A stretch of 64,000 nt of DNA, from the NCBI GenBank assembly GCA_023458595.1, contig JAEWYT010000009.1:1-64000 (forward strand). Reading direction: 5' to 3'. Under the pieces are notes generated by a model that did no database searches, was not told the DNA's origin, and saw only the letters and a program-made list of their open reading frames with translations. A program made the translations under genes and the position numbers. This stretch comes from Pseudomonadota bacterium (GTDB lineage: Bacteria; Pseudomonadota; Alphaproteobacteria; Rhizobiales; Tepidamorphaceae). This document shows positions 52,486 through 60,585 of the stretch, in pieces (positions within the stretch are counted from its first letter, which is position 1; every line of letters begins with the position of its first letter).

Positions 52486-52510
52486 CGGCGGGACCCTATC
52501 GGTCCCGCCG
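52486..52510 (+). terminator. Strong hairpin between soxA and soxB
   Basis: CGGCGGGACC (52486-52495) and GGTCCCGCCG (52501-52510) form a perfect 10-bp GC-rich stem with a 5-nt loop, followed by GCTTCTTTCC. It starts 5 bases after the soxA stop and ends 28 bases before soxB. It could be a partial terminator or a 3' stabiliser for soxXYZA mRNA. Confidence 0.7.
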
Positions 52511-52537
52511 GCTTCTTTCCTGAACCCGGGAGTGGCG

Positions 52538-54229
52538 ATGATCTCGCGGCGCGAGTTCCTGATGGCGGCGGTTGCGACCGGGGCGATCCTCGGCGCGGGG
52601 TCGAGCGGGCGCTGGACCCGCGCCTTCGCGCAGCAGTCGCTCACCGAGGATGCGCTGCTCGCCATGGAGCCGCTCGGCAACGTCACGCTCGTCCACATCA
52701 CCGACCTCCACGCGCAGCTCAAGCCCGTCTACTTCCGCGAGCCGTCGGTCAATCTCGGCGTCGGCGAGGTCGCCGGCCTGCCGCCCCACGTGACCGGTGC
52801 CGACTTCCTGAAGCTCTATCGTATCGAGCCCGGATCGCCGGACGCCTACGCGCTCACCTGCGAGGATTTCGTGGCGCTTGCCAGGACCTATGGCAGGATG
52901 GGCGGGCTCGACCGGATCGCGACGATCGTCGATCGCATCCGCTCGGAGCGTGGCGACAACATGCTGCTGCTCGACGGCGGCGACACCTGGCAGGGAAGCT
53001 ATACCGCCAACGCGACCCGCGGCGCCGACATGGTCGAGGCGATGAACGCGCTGAAGCCCGACGCCATGACCGGGCACTGGGAGTTCACCTACGGCACCGA
53101 CCGCGTGAAGGAGATCGTCGAAAGCCTGCCCTTCCCCTTCCTCGGCTCCAACATCTACGACGCCGAATGGGACGAGCCGGCGTTCGAGCCGATGGAGACC
53201 TTCGAGCGCGGCGGCGTGAAGATCGCCGTCATCGGCCAGGCCTTCCCCTACACGCCGATCGCAAATCCGCGCTGGATGATCCCCGGCTGGTCGTTCGGCA
53301 TCCGCGAGGAGGACATCGTCAAGCACGTCGAAGCGGCACGCGCCGACGGGGCCGACCTCGTGGTGCTGCTCTCCCACAACGGTTTCGACGTCGACCGCAA
53401 GCTCGCCGCCCGCGTTCTGGGCATCGACGTGATCCTGACCGGCCACACCCACGACGCCCTGCCCGAGCCGGTGATCGTCGACGGCACGCTTCTGATCGCG
53501 TCCGGCTCGAACGGCAAGTTCGTCTCCCGCCTCGACCTCGACGTACGCGACGGCGGCGTGAAGGGCTACAGCCATCGGCTGATCCCGGTTTTCTCCGACG
53601 TCATCTCCGCCGACGCCGGCATGGCCGCGCTGATCGACAAGGTGCGCGGCCCCTACGAGCAGGAACTCGCGCGCGAGCTCGCCCGCACGGACACGCTGCT
53701 CTACCGGCGCGGCAACTTCAACGGCACCTTCGACGACCTGATCTGCCGGGCGCTCCTGGAAGAGCGCGAGGCGGACATCGCCCTGTCGCCGGGATTCCGG
53801 TGGGGCACCTCTGTACTGCCCGGCGAAGCGATCACGGTCGAGGATCTGCACAATGCCTGCGCCATGACCTATCCCGCAGCCTATCGATCCGCCATGTCCG
53901 GCCGGATGCTGAGGGATATCCTGGAGGACGTCGCCGACAACCTGTTCAATCCCGATCCGTACTACCAGCAGGGCGGCGACATGGTCCGCGTCGGCGGCAT
54001 GGGCTACGCGATCGATCCGAACGCGGCGATGGGCTCGCGCATTACCGATATGACGCTGCTGAAGACGGGTGAGGCGATTGATCCCGGCAAGGACTACACC
54101 GTCGCGGGCTGGGCTTCCGTCAACGAAGGCACCGAGGGCCCCGCGATCTGGGAAGTCGTCGAGTCGTGGCTGACGAGCAACCCCGTCGTGGCGTTCGAAG
54201 AGAACCGCTCCGTACGCGTCGCCGGCTGA
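52538..54229 (+). CDS. soxB: Thiosulfohydrolase SoxB
   Basis: Dimanganese periplasmic enzyme releasing sulfate from SoxY-bound thiosulfonate. It has 563 residues with a Tat signal (SRREFLMAA). Metal and catalytic motifs of the 5'-nucleotidase-like fold are all visible: ITDLHAQL, LLDGGDTWQGS, MTGHWEFTYG, LLSHNG and LTGHTHDALPEP. Start at ATG 52538; a GTG six bases earlier is possible. It is the last canonical sox gene of the cluster; no soxC or soxD follows. Confidence 0.97.
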   Translation: MISRREFLMAAVATGAILGAGSSGRWTRAFAQQSLTEDALLAMEPLGNVTLVHITDLHAQLKPVYFREPSVNLGVGEVAGLPPHVTGADFLKLYRIEPGSPDAYALTCEDFVALARTYGRMGGLDRIATIVDRIRSERGDNMLLLDGGDTWQGSYTANATRGADMVEAMNALKPDAMTGHWEFTYGTDRVKEIVESLPFPFLGSNIYDAEWDEPAFEPMETFERGGVKIAVIGQAFPYTPIANPRWMIPGWSFGIREEDIVKHVEAARADGADLVVLLSHNGFDVDRKLAARVLGIDVILTGHTHDALPEPVIVDGTLLIASGSNGKFVSRLDLDVRDGGVKGYSHRLIPVFSDVISADAGMAALIDKVRGPYEQELARELARTDTLLYRRGNFNGTFDDLICRALLEEREADIALSPGFRWGTSVLPGEAITVEDLHNACAMTYPAAYRSAMSGRMLRDILEDVADNLFNPDPYYQQGGDMVRVGGMGYAIDPNAAMGSRITDMTLLKTGEAIDPGKDYTVAGWASVNEGTEGPAIWEVVESWLTSNPVVAFEENRSVRVAG

Positions 54230-54288
54230 GGGGGCTGCCGTTCACCGATAAACAACCGCGCCGAAGGCGTGATCGCGTGGAGGAGACG

Positions 54289-54732
54289 ATGAAGGTTCTG
54301 ACGAGACTGTCCGTGGCGGCGGCGGCATTGCTGATGCTCGCCGGTGCCGCGTTCGCGGACGACGACACCCACAAGCTCGCGCTGCAGATCAGCGACGACG
54401 ACCCGGTGAAGATGAACACCGTGCTGAACGTCGCCGCCAACGTGTCTCGGCTCTACTCGGAGCGCGGCGAGGGGGTCGACATAAAGGTCGTCGCGTTCAA
54501 CGCCGGCCTGCACATGCTGCGTTCGGACACCACCCCGGTCGCCGATCGGATGAAGTCCTTCGCGCAGAGCATGCCCAATGTCACGTTCGAGGCCTGCGAC
54601 AACACCCGTCAGGCGATGGCCAAGAAGGAAGGCAAGGAGATCCCGCTGCTCGACAACGCCGTGGTGGTTCCCGCCGGAGTCGTATCGCTGATCGAGCTCG
54701 ACGAGCAGGGCTATACGATCGTCAGGCCCTGA
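54289..54732 (+). CDS. Periplasmic DsrE-family protein
   Basis: A 147-residue protein with signal peptide (about 1-23, ending AAFA) and a DsrE/TusD-like fold. The single conserved cysteine is C103 in FEACDNTRQAM, the position that carries sulfur in related sulfurtransferases. It starts after a good GGAGGAG site, 59 bp after soxB, so it should be co-transcribed. Role in handling sulfane sulfur is inferred. An open frame from 54166 overlaps soxB and is not used. Confidence 0.85.
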   Translation: MKVLTRLSVAAAALLMLAGAAFADDDTHKLALQISDDDPVKMNTVLNVAANVSRLYSERGEGVDIKVVAFNAGLHMLRSDTTPVADRMKSFAQSMPNVTFEACDNTRQAMAKKEGKEIPLLDNAVVVPAGVVSLIELDEQGYTIVRP

Positions 54733-54758
54733 GCCCGCCGCGACTTCGCGCCGGAACG

Positions 54759-54777
54759 CCTCGCCGACCCGGCGAGG
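54759..54777 (+). terminator. Candidate terminator of the sox operon
   Basis: Perfect 7-bp GC stem CCTCGCC/GGCGAGG with loop GACCC, beginning 26 bases after the last gene. There is no U-tract, so its activity as an intrinsic terminator is uncertain. Confidence 0.45.
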
Positions 54778-54825
54778 GCGCATTCAAGACGACATTGTGA
54801 GCCTCGCGACCCGGGCACCGTTGCG

Positions 54826-54851
54826 GCACCGCCAATCGCGGTAGGCGGTGC
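54826..54851. repeat. Intergenic hairpin GCACCGCC/GGCGGTGC
   Basis: Perfect 8-bp stem with a 10-nt loop (AATCGCGGTA), in the gap between the sox operon and the MscS gene. It may contribute to termination or be a small repeat; no second copy was noticed. Confidence 0.4.
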
Positions 54852-55017
54852 AAAGGACGCCGCTCGACTTACGAGGACTGCAGCGCGACGGCAGCGATTG
54901 GACCACGGAGCCGGTTGCCGCCACGCTCGCCGTCGCGCGGTGCCGGCCGCGCTGCTTGGCCATCGCGTCGTCTACGCGTTAGGCTTGTTGGTTAGTCGGC
55001 ACTACATCGAGGCATGA

Positions 55018-56322
55018 ATGATGACCGGGTTCGCAAGACTTGTCCTTCTCCCCGCCCTCCTAGCGGGACTGCATCTGGGCCTGCTCGCAGTATCCGCCGA
55101 TGCGCAGCAGGCGGCCGAGAACCCGCCCGAACTGCCCAAGGTCCTGCTCAATCCGAATATCGACACCGATGAACTGTCGATCCGGCTCATCCCGCTCACG
55201 AAACCCGAGCTGGCTGCTCTGGCCGACGCCTGGCTGAAGATCGTCAAGGCGAAGACCGAGGAGGTGATGGAGGCGCAGGTCAAGACCGCGCAATACGGCG
55301 GGCCGCTGGAGGATGCCGCCAGGGAGGTGGTGACCCAGCTTGCGGGAGAACGCAAGTCGCTGTTCGACAAGTACACGATGATCGTCAACAGCTGGGAGAA
55401 GAAGGGCGGCGACCCGGACGCCATCGCCGACTTCCGCGCCTATCGCAGCTCGATCATCATCGAGGAGACGCGCACGGCCGATTACAAGACGCTGATAGCG
55501 GAGTCCCTGTCCTGGACGACGTCCGCGGACGGCGGATTGAGGCTCGTCAGGATGCTCGCCATCATCGCCGTATCGATCTTGGGCCTGTGGATACTGGCAA
55601 AGATCATCCAGCGGGCGACGGATCGCTGGATCGGCCGCGTGCCGAACCTGTCGAAGCTGCTGCAGGCCTTCCTGGTGACGGTGGTCTACTGGCTGGTCCT
55701 GGCGATCGGCCTGATGGTGGTGCTGTCGGCGGTCGGCATCGACGTGACGCCGGTCTTCGCGTTGATCGGCGGTGCCTCGTTCATCATGGCCTTCGCCTTC
55801 CAGGACACGCTCGGCAACCTGGCGAGCGGGCTCATGATCATGATCAACCGGCCCTTCGACGAGGGCGATTTCGTCGATGTCGGCGGTGTGGCGGGGACCG
55901 TGAAATCGGTCAGCATCGTCGCGACCACCGTGACGACGCCGGACAACCAGGTGATCGTCATCCCCAACAAGCAGGTCTGGGGCAACATCATCACCAACAT
56001 CACGACGAGCGCGACGCGCCGCGTCGATCTGGTGTTCGGGATTTCCTACGAGGATTCGATCGCGGAGGCGCAGGCCGTGCTCGAGGACGTGACGAGCGCG
56101 CATCCCCTCGTCCTCGAGGAGCCGGAGCCCGTGATCAAGGTGCATGCGCTTGCCGACAGCTCGGTCAACTTCGTCTGCCGGCCGTGGGTCAGGACGGAGG
56201 ACTACTGGACCGTCTATTGGGATCTGACACGGCAGATGAAGGAGCGCTTCGACGCGGCCGGAATCTCCATTCCCTATCCGCAACGCGATGTGCACGTGAA
56301 GGGTGCCGAGTCGCGGGCATAG
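55018..56322 (+). CDS. Small-conductance mechanosensitive channel (MscS family)
   Basis: A 434-residue protein. A signal peptide (about 1-30) and a periplasmic helical domain (about 35-170) precede three membrane segments. The pore helix and beta-domain show the MscS pattern: GIDVTPVFALIGGASFIMAFAFQDTLGNLASGLMI (pore, abridged), RPFDEGDFVDVGGVAGTVKSV and TPDNQVIVIPNKQVWGNIITN. It releases solutes on hypo-osmotic shock. Start at ATG 55018; a second ATG follows directly. Stand-alone gene. Confidence 0.94.
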   Translation: MMTGFARLVLLPALLAGLHLGLLAVSADAQQAAENPPELPKVLLNPNIDTDELSIRLIPLTKPELAALADAWLKIVKAKTEEVMEAQVKTAQYGGPLEDAAREVVTQLAGERKSLFDKYTMIVNSWEKKGGDPDAIADFRAYRSSIIIEETRTADYKTLIAESLSWTTSADGGLRLVRMLAIIAVSILGLWILAKIIQRATDRWIGRVPNLSKLLQAFLVTVVYWLVLAIGLMVVLSAVGIDVTPVFALIGGASFIMAFAFQDTLGNLASGLMIMINRPFDEGDFVDVGGVAGTVKSVSIVATTVTTPDNQVIVIPNKQVWGNIITNITTSATRRVDLVFGISYEDSIAEAQAVLEDVTSAHPLVLEEPEPVIKVHALADSSVNFVCRPWVRTEDYWTVYWDLTRQMKERFDAAGISIPYPQRDVHVKGAESRA

Positions 56323-56426
56323 GCGGAAGATCTGCGTCGCGCCGCCGGCCGAAAAGAGAATCCCGGGCATTGCCAAATCGCGCGCCGGCGGAGACGGTGT
56401 TCCGTCGAACCGGCCAGGAGGACGCA

Positions 56427-56807
56427 GTGGACGACGATCTGTTCGAGAGAGGTCTTGCCAAGCGCAAGGCGACGCTGGGCGCGGAATACGTGGAGAGGAA
56501 TCTCGCCGGTGCCGATGAGTTCACTCGCCCCTTTCAGGAGGCGATGACCGCCTGGTGCTGGGGCTTCGGTTGGGGCGACGAGACGATCGACGCCAAGACG
56601 CGCTCGATGATGAACCTCGCCATGATCGGCGCGCTGGGCAAGATGCACGAATGGGAGATCCATTGTCGCGGCGCGCTGAACAACGGCGTCACCAGGGAGG
56701 AGATTCGCGCGATCATTCACGTCGTCGGCATCTATTGCGGCGTCCCCCAGTCGCTCGAGTGCTTCCGCGTCGCGCGCAAGGTGCTCGAGGAGCGCGGGCT
56801 GCTCTGA
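56427..56807 (+). CDS. Carboxymuconolactone decarboxylase-like protein (PcaC type)
   Basis: A 126-residue AhpD-like/CMD-domain protein beginning at a GTG preceded by AGGAGG. The sequence follows 4-carboxymuconolactone decarboxylase closely in outline: TRSMMNLAMIGALGKMHEWEIHCRGALNNGVTREEI, abridged to ALNNGVT, and YCGVPQSLECFRVAR. It would decarboxylate a lactone or related acid in aromatic degradation. No CxxC peroxidase motif is present. It converges on the alpha/beta hydrolase gene. Confidence 0.85.
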   Translation: MDDDLFERGLAKRKATLGAEYVERNLAGADEFTRPFQEAMTAWCWGFGWGDETIDAKTRSMMNLAMIGALGKMHEWEIHCRGALNNGVTREEIRAIIHVVGIYCGVPQSLECFRVARKVLEERGLL

Positions 56808-56817
56808 GCGGATTTCC

Positions 56818-57612
56818 TCAGGCCGCGGCGGCCAGGAAATCCGTCAGGATCGCGGGCAGCACATGCGGCGACTGCACGGCCGCGAAATGGCCCGCGTCGA
56901 TGGTTTCGAAGCGGCAATCCGGGATCTGATCGGCGAATGCCCTGAGACGGTCCGTCGGATTGAACGGATCGTGCCGGCCGGCGAGCAGCAGCGCCGGGCA
57001 GGCTATCGCCGCGAGTTCGCCGATCACCCCGTCGAGCGCGATTGCGCGGTACATGGCGGCATAGCCTTCAGGGTCGGCGCCGAACCAGCGGGCGAGGGCG
57101 GTCACCTTGGCCTCCGCGCTCGTCCACAGTCCGTCCGGAAACGCGTTGGGAAGCACGGCCTCGGCGATGGCGCGCATGCCCTCGCGCTCGAGCCGCTCCG
57201 CCGTCGCCAGAGCCGCGTCGCGGCGCTCCTCGGGGACGCCGAACGCCGGCGCGAGAGCCACGATGCGGGCTGCGCGCGCGGCATGGCGGGTCGCGAAACG
57301 AACCGCGACCGCCGCGCCGGCCGCGGCGCCCATCACGTGGACCGGGCCCTCCAGCTTCAGGTGGTCGAGCAGGGCGGCGATATCGTCGGCCAGCGTGTCG
57401 AGGTCCTGGCTGCCGCGCAGCTTCTCCGACATGCCTGCGCCGCGCAGGTCGTAGCGCAGCACCCGCAGGAAATCCGGAAGGAGCGGGACGAGCGTCGCCC
57501 AGCTGTCGAGGCTCCCGGCGAGCTCGTGGACGAGCACGAGCGTCCTTTCTCCATTGCCGGACAGGGCGAAGCGGCAGCCCGCACCGTTGATCATTGCGAA
57601 TTGCGGTTCCAT
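56818..57612 (-). CDS. Alpha/beta hydrolase lacking the nucleophile serine (PcaD-like)
   Basis: A 264-residue alpha/beta-hydrolase-fold protein most like 3-oxoadipate enol-lactonase. The oxyanion segment LVHELAGSLDSW, the acid in LLAGRHDPFNP and the histidine in IDAGHFAAVQSP are present. The nucleophile elbow, normally GxSxG, reads VMGAAAGAAVAV, so the serine is an alanine. The flanking frame is intact, which argues against a frameshift. A normal ester hydrolase mechanism should be impossible; it may be a lyase, a cofactor-free enzyme or a non-catalytic homologue. Confidence 0.85.
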   Translation of the reverse strand: MEPQFAMINGAGCRFALSGNGERTLVLVHELAGSLDSWATLVPLLPDFLRVLRYDLRGAGMSEKLRGSQDLDTLADDIAALLDHLKLEGPVHVMGAAAGAAVAVRFATRHAARAARIVALAPAFGVPEERRDAALATAERLEREGMRAIAEAVLPNAFPDGLWTSAEAKVTALARWFGADPEGYAAMYRAIALDGVIGELAAIACPALLLAGRHDPFNPTDRLRAFADQIPDCRFETIDAGHFAAVQSPHVLPAILTDFLAAAA

Positions 57613-57624
57613 CGTCTCCTCCCC

Positions 57625-58305
57625 TCAGGACGCGCCGACCGTCTTGCCGTTCACGACGTCGTCGAAGCCCGGCACGGCGATCGTGCACGTGTGGATGGCG
57701 AGAGCGGCGGCGAGCTGCAGCACCGCGGCGATCTCCGCGGCGGTCGCGCCGGCCTCGAGTGCGCCGTCGATGTGCCGGCGCATCCCCGGCTCGTGCAGGC
57801 AGGTCGGCGCTGCGCAGACGGCGAGCGCGACCAGCTCTTTCTCCTTGCGCGACAGCGGGCCGCATTCCCATACCGCGTCATGGTAGGCGTCGTAGCCGCG
57901 GGCGAGCTCGGGAACGGCGTCGAGCAGGGAGCGGGCCGACTGCGCGCCGAGCCGATCGGCGAGGATCGCGAGCCCGAGATCGATCGGATGGTGGGCGGCG
58001 AGCACGGTCGTCAGCAGGATCACCTGCAGCACCTCCGCCTCGCTCGCGCCCGCCTTCAGCGCGAACTCCATGTGCCGTCGCCCGCCGCGCTCGTACATGT
58101 GATTGACCGAGGTGTCGATCGCTATGTATATGAATTCGCAGAGCTTTTGCGGCAGGACGCCGGACCGCGACGGCGCCGCCTGGAAGGCGATGTAGGCCTT
58201 CAGGAAGTCCGGGTCCCGTTCGAGAAGGACGGCGTGGAACGGCGCCCAATAGCCGCGCTCGCGGACGATCTCGTCTTTCAGGGCCTGCTTCTCGGCGTCA
58301 GTCAT
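57625..58305 (-). CDS. Carboxymuconolactone decarboxylase family protein, two-domain
   Basis: A 226-residue protein with two tandem CMD/AhpD-like domains: the first around RGGRRHMEFALKAGASEAEVLQVI and the second around PGMRRHIDGALEAGATAAEIAAVL. Neither carries a CxxC pair. The second domain has a C-x(n)-C-L segment (CAAPTCLHEPG) whose role is unclear. It lies 12 bp upstream of the alpha/beta hydrolase gene and 12 bp downstream of the acyl-CoA dehydrogenase gene, so it is part of that operon. Confidence 0.85.
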   Translation of the reverse strand: MTDAEKQALKDEIVRERGYWAPFHAVLLERDPDFLKAYIAFQAAPSRSGVLPQKLCEFIYIAIDTSVNHMYERGGRRHMEFALKAGASEAEVLQVILLTTVLAAHHPIDLGLAILADRLGAQSARSLLDAVPELARGYDAYHDAVWECGPLSRKEKELVALAVCAAPTCLHEPGMRRHIDGALEAGATAAEIAAVLQLAAALAIHTCTIAVPGFDDVVNGKTVGAS

Positions 58306-58317
58306 GGTCGCCTCCGG

Positions 58318-59355
58318 TCACATCGCGAGCGCGTCTTCGAGAAGGGTGCCGGCGAGGATGACGCGGGCCTCGCGCGGCCCCGCGAGCGTGCCGCGGCGGT
58401 AGGCGATCCGCTTGAGATAGCGGTGCAGCCCGTAGTCCCAGGTGAAGGCGATGCCGCCGTGCATCTGCACGCAGTGCTCCGCGATCGTCTTGGCATTGTC
58501 GCCGACGAACGAGCGCGCGGTCAGGAGGGCGAGGCGGGCCTCCACGAGGGCCCGCGGGTCGTCGCCCGGGGCCTGATCGAAGGACCAGGCGGCGTATTCG
58601 ACGGCCGCCTTCATCGCCTCCAGGGCAGTCGCGGCGCTGGCCGCCATGTGCTTGACGGCCTGGTTGGAGCCGACCGGCTTGTCGAACTGCTTGCGCTCCT
58701 TCACGTAGGCGACGGTCGTCGCGAGGCACTCGGCCGCCGCGCCGGCCATCTCGGCCAGGACGAGCAAGCGCAAGGCATCGTCGAAACGGCCGGAATCCGG
58801 GCGGTTTCCCTGGTCGATCGGCGCGTTTGCGAAACACAGCCAGCGCGCGTCGGTCGTGATGTCGAGGACCTCGGCAGGCTCGGACGTCGCCTGCGCCGGA
58901 TCGAGGGCCAGCCAGCCGGTCTGCCCGTCTTTCTCGCAAGGGGCGACGACGAGCGCCGCATCGGCGGCGAAGGAGACGAGTAGCCGGCCGTCAGCCCCGC
59001 CCCCGCCCATCCGCAGCCCGCCGGCGACGGCGACGCCGATCGTCGCCCCTTCGGACAGGGCCGCGTCGACGCGCGCGTCGGTCGACACCAGTCCGAGTGC
59101 GGCGGCGAGCATCTCGGTCAGCGGCGCGGCGGGCAGCCGCCGGCCGATCTCATAGGCCGCCGCGACCGCGTCCACATGGCCGAGCAGGGAGCGGCCGTCC
59201 TCGGTCGCGAACAGGCCGACATCGGCGGCGGCCTTCACCACGTCGCCGGCCGGGTAGGGGAACGGCGGCCCGTCGGTGACGGTCTGAAAGCCGTCGAGCA
59301 TCCTGCCGACGCTTCCGGCGAGCTGTGTCTGCTCGAAGGAGAAATCGAAGTCCAT
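58318..59355 (-). CDS. Acyl-CoA dehydrogenase, short form
   Basis: A 345-residue acyl-CoA dehydrogenase-fold flavoprotein. It starts MDFDFSFEQTQL and contains the C-terminal four-helix region with RKQFDKPVGSNQAVKH, AKTIAEHCVQMHGGIAFTWDY and LKRIAYRR. It lacks the YEGTxxI segment that holds the catalytic glutamate in MCAD. It resembles the partner subunit of heteromeric dehydrogenases such as ChsE1/ChsE2. The companion gene lies 23 bp upstream. Start at 59355. Confidence 0.9.
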   Translation of the reverse strand: MDFDFSFEQTQLAGSVGRMLDGFQTVTDGPPFPYPAGDVVKAAADVGLFATEDGRSLLGHVDAVAAAYEIGRRLPAAPLTEMLAAALGLVSTDARVDAALSEGATIGVAVAGGLRMGGGGADGRLLVSFAADAALVVAPCEKDGQTGWLALDPAQATSEPAEVLDITTDARWLCFANAPIDQGNRPDSGRFDDALRLLVLAEMAGAAAECLATTVAYVKERKQFDKPVGSNQAVKHMAASAATALEAMKAAVEYAAWSFDQAPGDDPRALVEARLALLTARSFVGDNAKTIAEHCVQMHGGIAFTWDYGLHRYLKRIAYRRGTLAGPREARVILAGTLLEDALAM

Positions 59356-59378
59356 CGGCGCTCTCCCCTGGCCGCGTC

Positions 59379-60542
59379 TCAGCGCGGCAGGCCGAGCATG
59401 CGCTCGGCGATGATGTTGCGCTGGATTTCCGAGGTGCCGGCGTAGATCGTCTCCGCCCGCGACTGCAGATAGAGGAAGCGGAACCGCTCGGCTTCGGGAT
59501 CGCCGGTGACGAAGCCCGGGCCGAAAACCTCCATCGCGAAATCCTGGATGCGCTGGTGCAGCTCGCTCCAGAACAGCTTGACGATCGAGGCCTCCGCGCC
59601 GATGCCCTTGCCGTTGACGATGCGGCTCACGGTCCTGAGGTTGAGCAGGCGCAGCACCCGCAGTTCGGCGCCGAGGGTGGCGACCTGCTGGCGGAACCAG
59701 CTGTCGGCGGCCCTCTCGGGCCGCTCGGCGAGCCGCTTCAGGAGCACGACGAACTCCGCCTGGAAGCGCGACTGGCGATAGAGCCGCGCCGTCGCGCGCT
59801 CGAAGCCGAGCACGCCGACGGCGGCGTGCCAGCCGCCGTTCACCTCGCCGAGATGCATGCCCGCGGGAATACGCACGTCGTCCAGGAACACCTCGTTGAA
59901 CTCGTGCCGGCCGGTGATCTGGCGCACCGGCCGCACGGTGATGCCCGGCGTCGCCATGTCGAGCAGGAACAGCGTCAGGCCCTTGTGCTTCGGCGCGTCC
60001 GGATCGGTGCGGGCGAGCAGGATGCACTTGTCGGCGAAGCGCGCGAAGCTCGTCCACAGCTTCTGGCCGTTCACCACCCAGTTGTCGCCGTCGCGCACCG
60101 CCCTGGTGCGCAGGCCGGCGAGATCGGAGCCCGCGTCCGGCTCGGAAAAACCCTGGCACCATATGTCGTCGAGGCGGAGCAGGCGGGGAATGTAGTGCCG
60201 CTTCTGCTCCTCGGTGCCGACCGCGAGCAGGATCGGGCCGACAAGCTCCTTGCCGATCGTGTTGATGCCTTCCGGCGCCGAGGCCCGGCCGAGCTCCTCC
60301 GAGGCGATCAGCTGCTCGACGATGGTCAGCCCCTGTCCGCCGTACTCCTCCGGCCAGTGGATGCCCTGGTAGCCGGCCGCGTAGAGCCTGCGTTCCCAGT
60401 CGGCCTGGAAGCGGGCGTTCTCGGCCTCGTCTTCCGGGCCGGTGAAGCGCGGCCCGCCCCAGTCCGGCGACAGGTTCTCGGACAACCAGTCGCGAAAGTC
60501 CCGGCGGAAGGCCTGCTGTTCGAGCGTGAACGATATGTCCAT
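59379..60542 (-). CDS. Acyl-CoA dehydrogenase
   Basis: A 387-residue acyl-CoA dehydrogenase. Elements include the FAD-site WCQGFSEPDAGSDLAGLRTRA, the NGQKLWTSFA segment and the C-terminal ETIYAGTSEIQRNIIAERMLGLPR; at the MCAD catalytic-glutamate position (YEGT) this protein has alanine (YAGT), as in many FadE-type members. Start at MDISFTLEQQ (60542). With the next gene it probably forms a heteromer acting on a branched or ring acyl-CoA. Confidence 0.92.
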   Translation of the reverse strand: MDISFTLEQQAFRRDFRDWLSENLSPDWGGPRFTGPEDEAENARFQADWERRLYAAGYQGIHWPEEYGGQGLTIVEQLIASEELGRASAPEGINTIGKELVGPILLAVGTEEQKRHYIPRLLRLDDIWCQGFSEPDAGSDLAGLRTRAVRDGDNWVVNGQKLWTSFARFADKCILLARTDPDAPKHKGLTLFLLDMATPGITVRPVRQITGRHEFNEVFLDDVRIPAGMHLGEVNGGWHAAVGVLGFERATARLYRQSRFQAEFVVLLKRLAERPERAADSWFRQQVATLGAELRVLRLLNLRTVSRIVNGKGIGAEASIVKLFWSELHQRIQDFAMEVFGPGFVTGDPEAERFRFLYLQSRAETIYAGTSEIQRNIIAERMLGLPR

Positions 60543-60585
60543 TCGTTTCGTCCCTTGTCGGGGTCCTTGCGGCGTGCGTGCGGCA

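Larger units (their letters stand above)
54733..55017. other. Gap after the sox locus with two hairpins
   Basis: This 285-bp gap separates the DsrE-like gene from the MscS gene. It holds a 7-bp perfect hairpin CCTCGCC/GGCGAGG (54759-54777) close to the end of the sox operon, and an 8-bp perfect hairpin GCACCGCC/GGCGGTGC (54826-54851). No small gene is seen. The MscS promoter must lie in the right half. Confidence 0.5.

Noticed and set aside
54166..54288. N-terminal extension of the DsrE-like gene
   Set aside because: It overlaps soxB and lacks a signal peptide, while ATG 54289 has a ribosome site and starts a clear signal peptide.
56818..57612. Hydrolase as a frameshifted pseudogene
   Set aside because: The reading frame is continuous with conserved segments on both sides of the altered elbow; only the serine position is changed.
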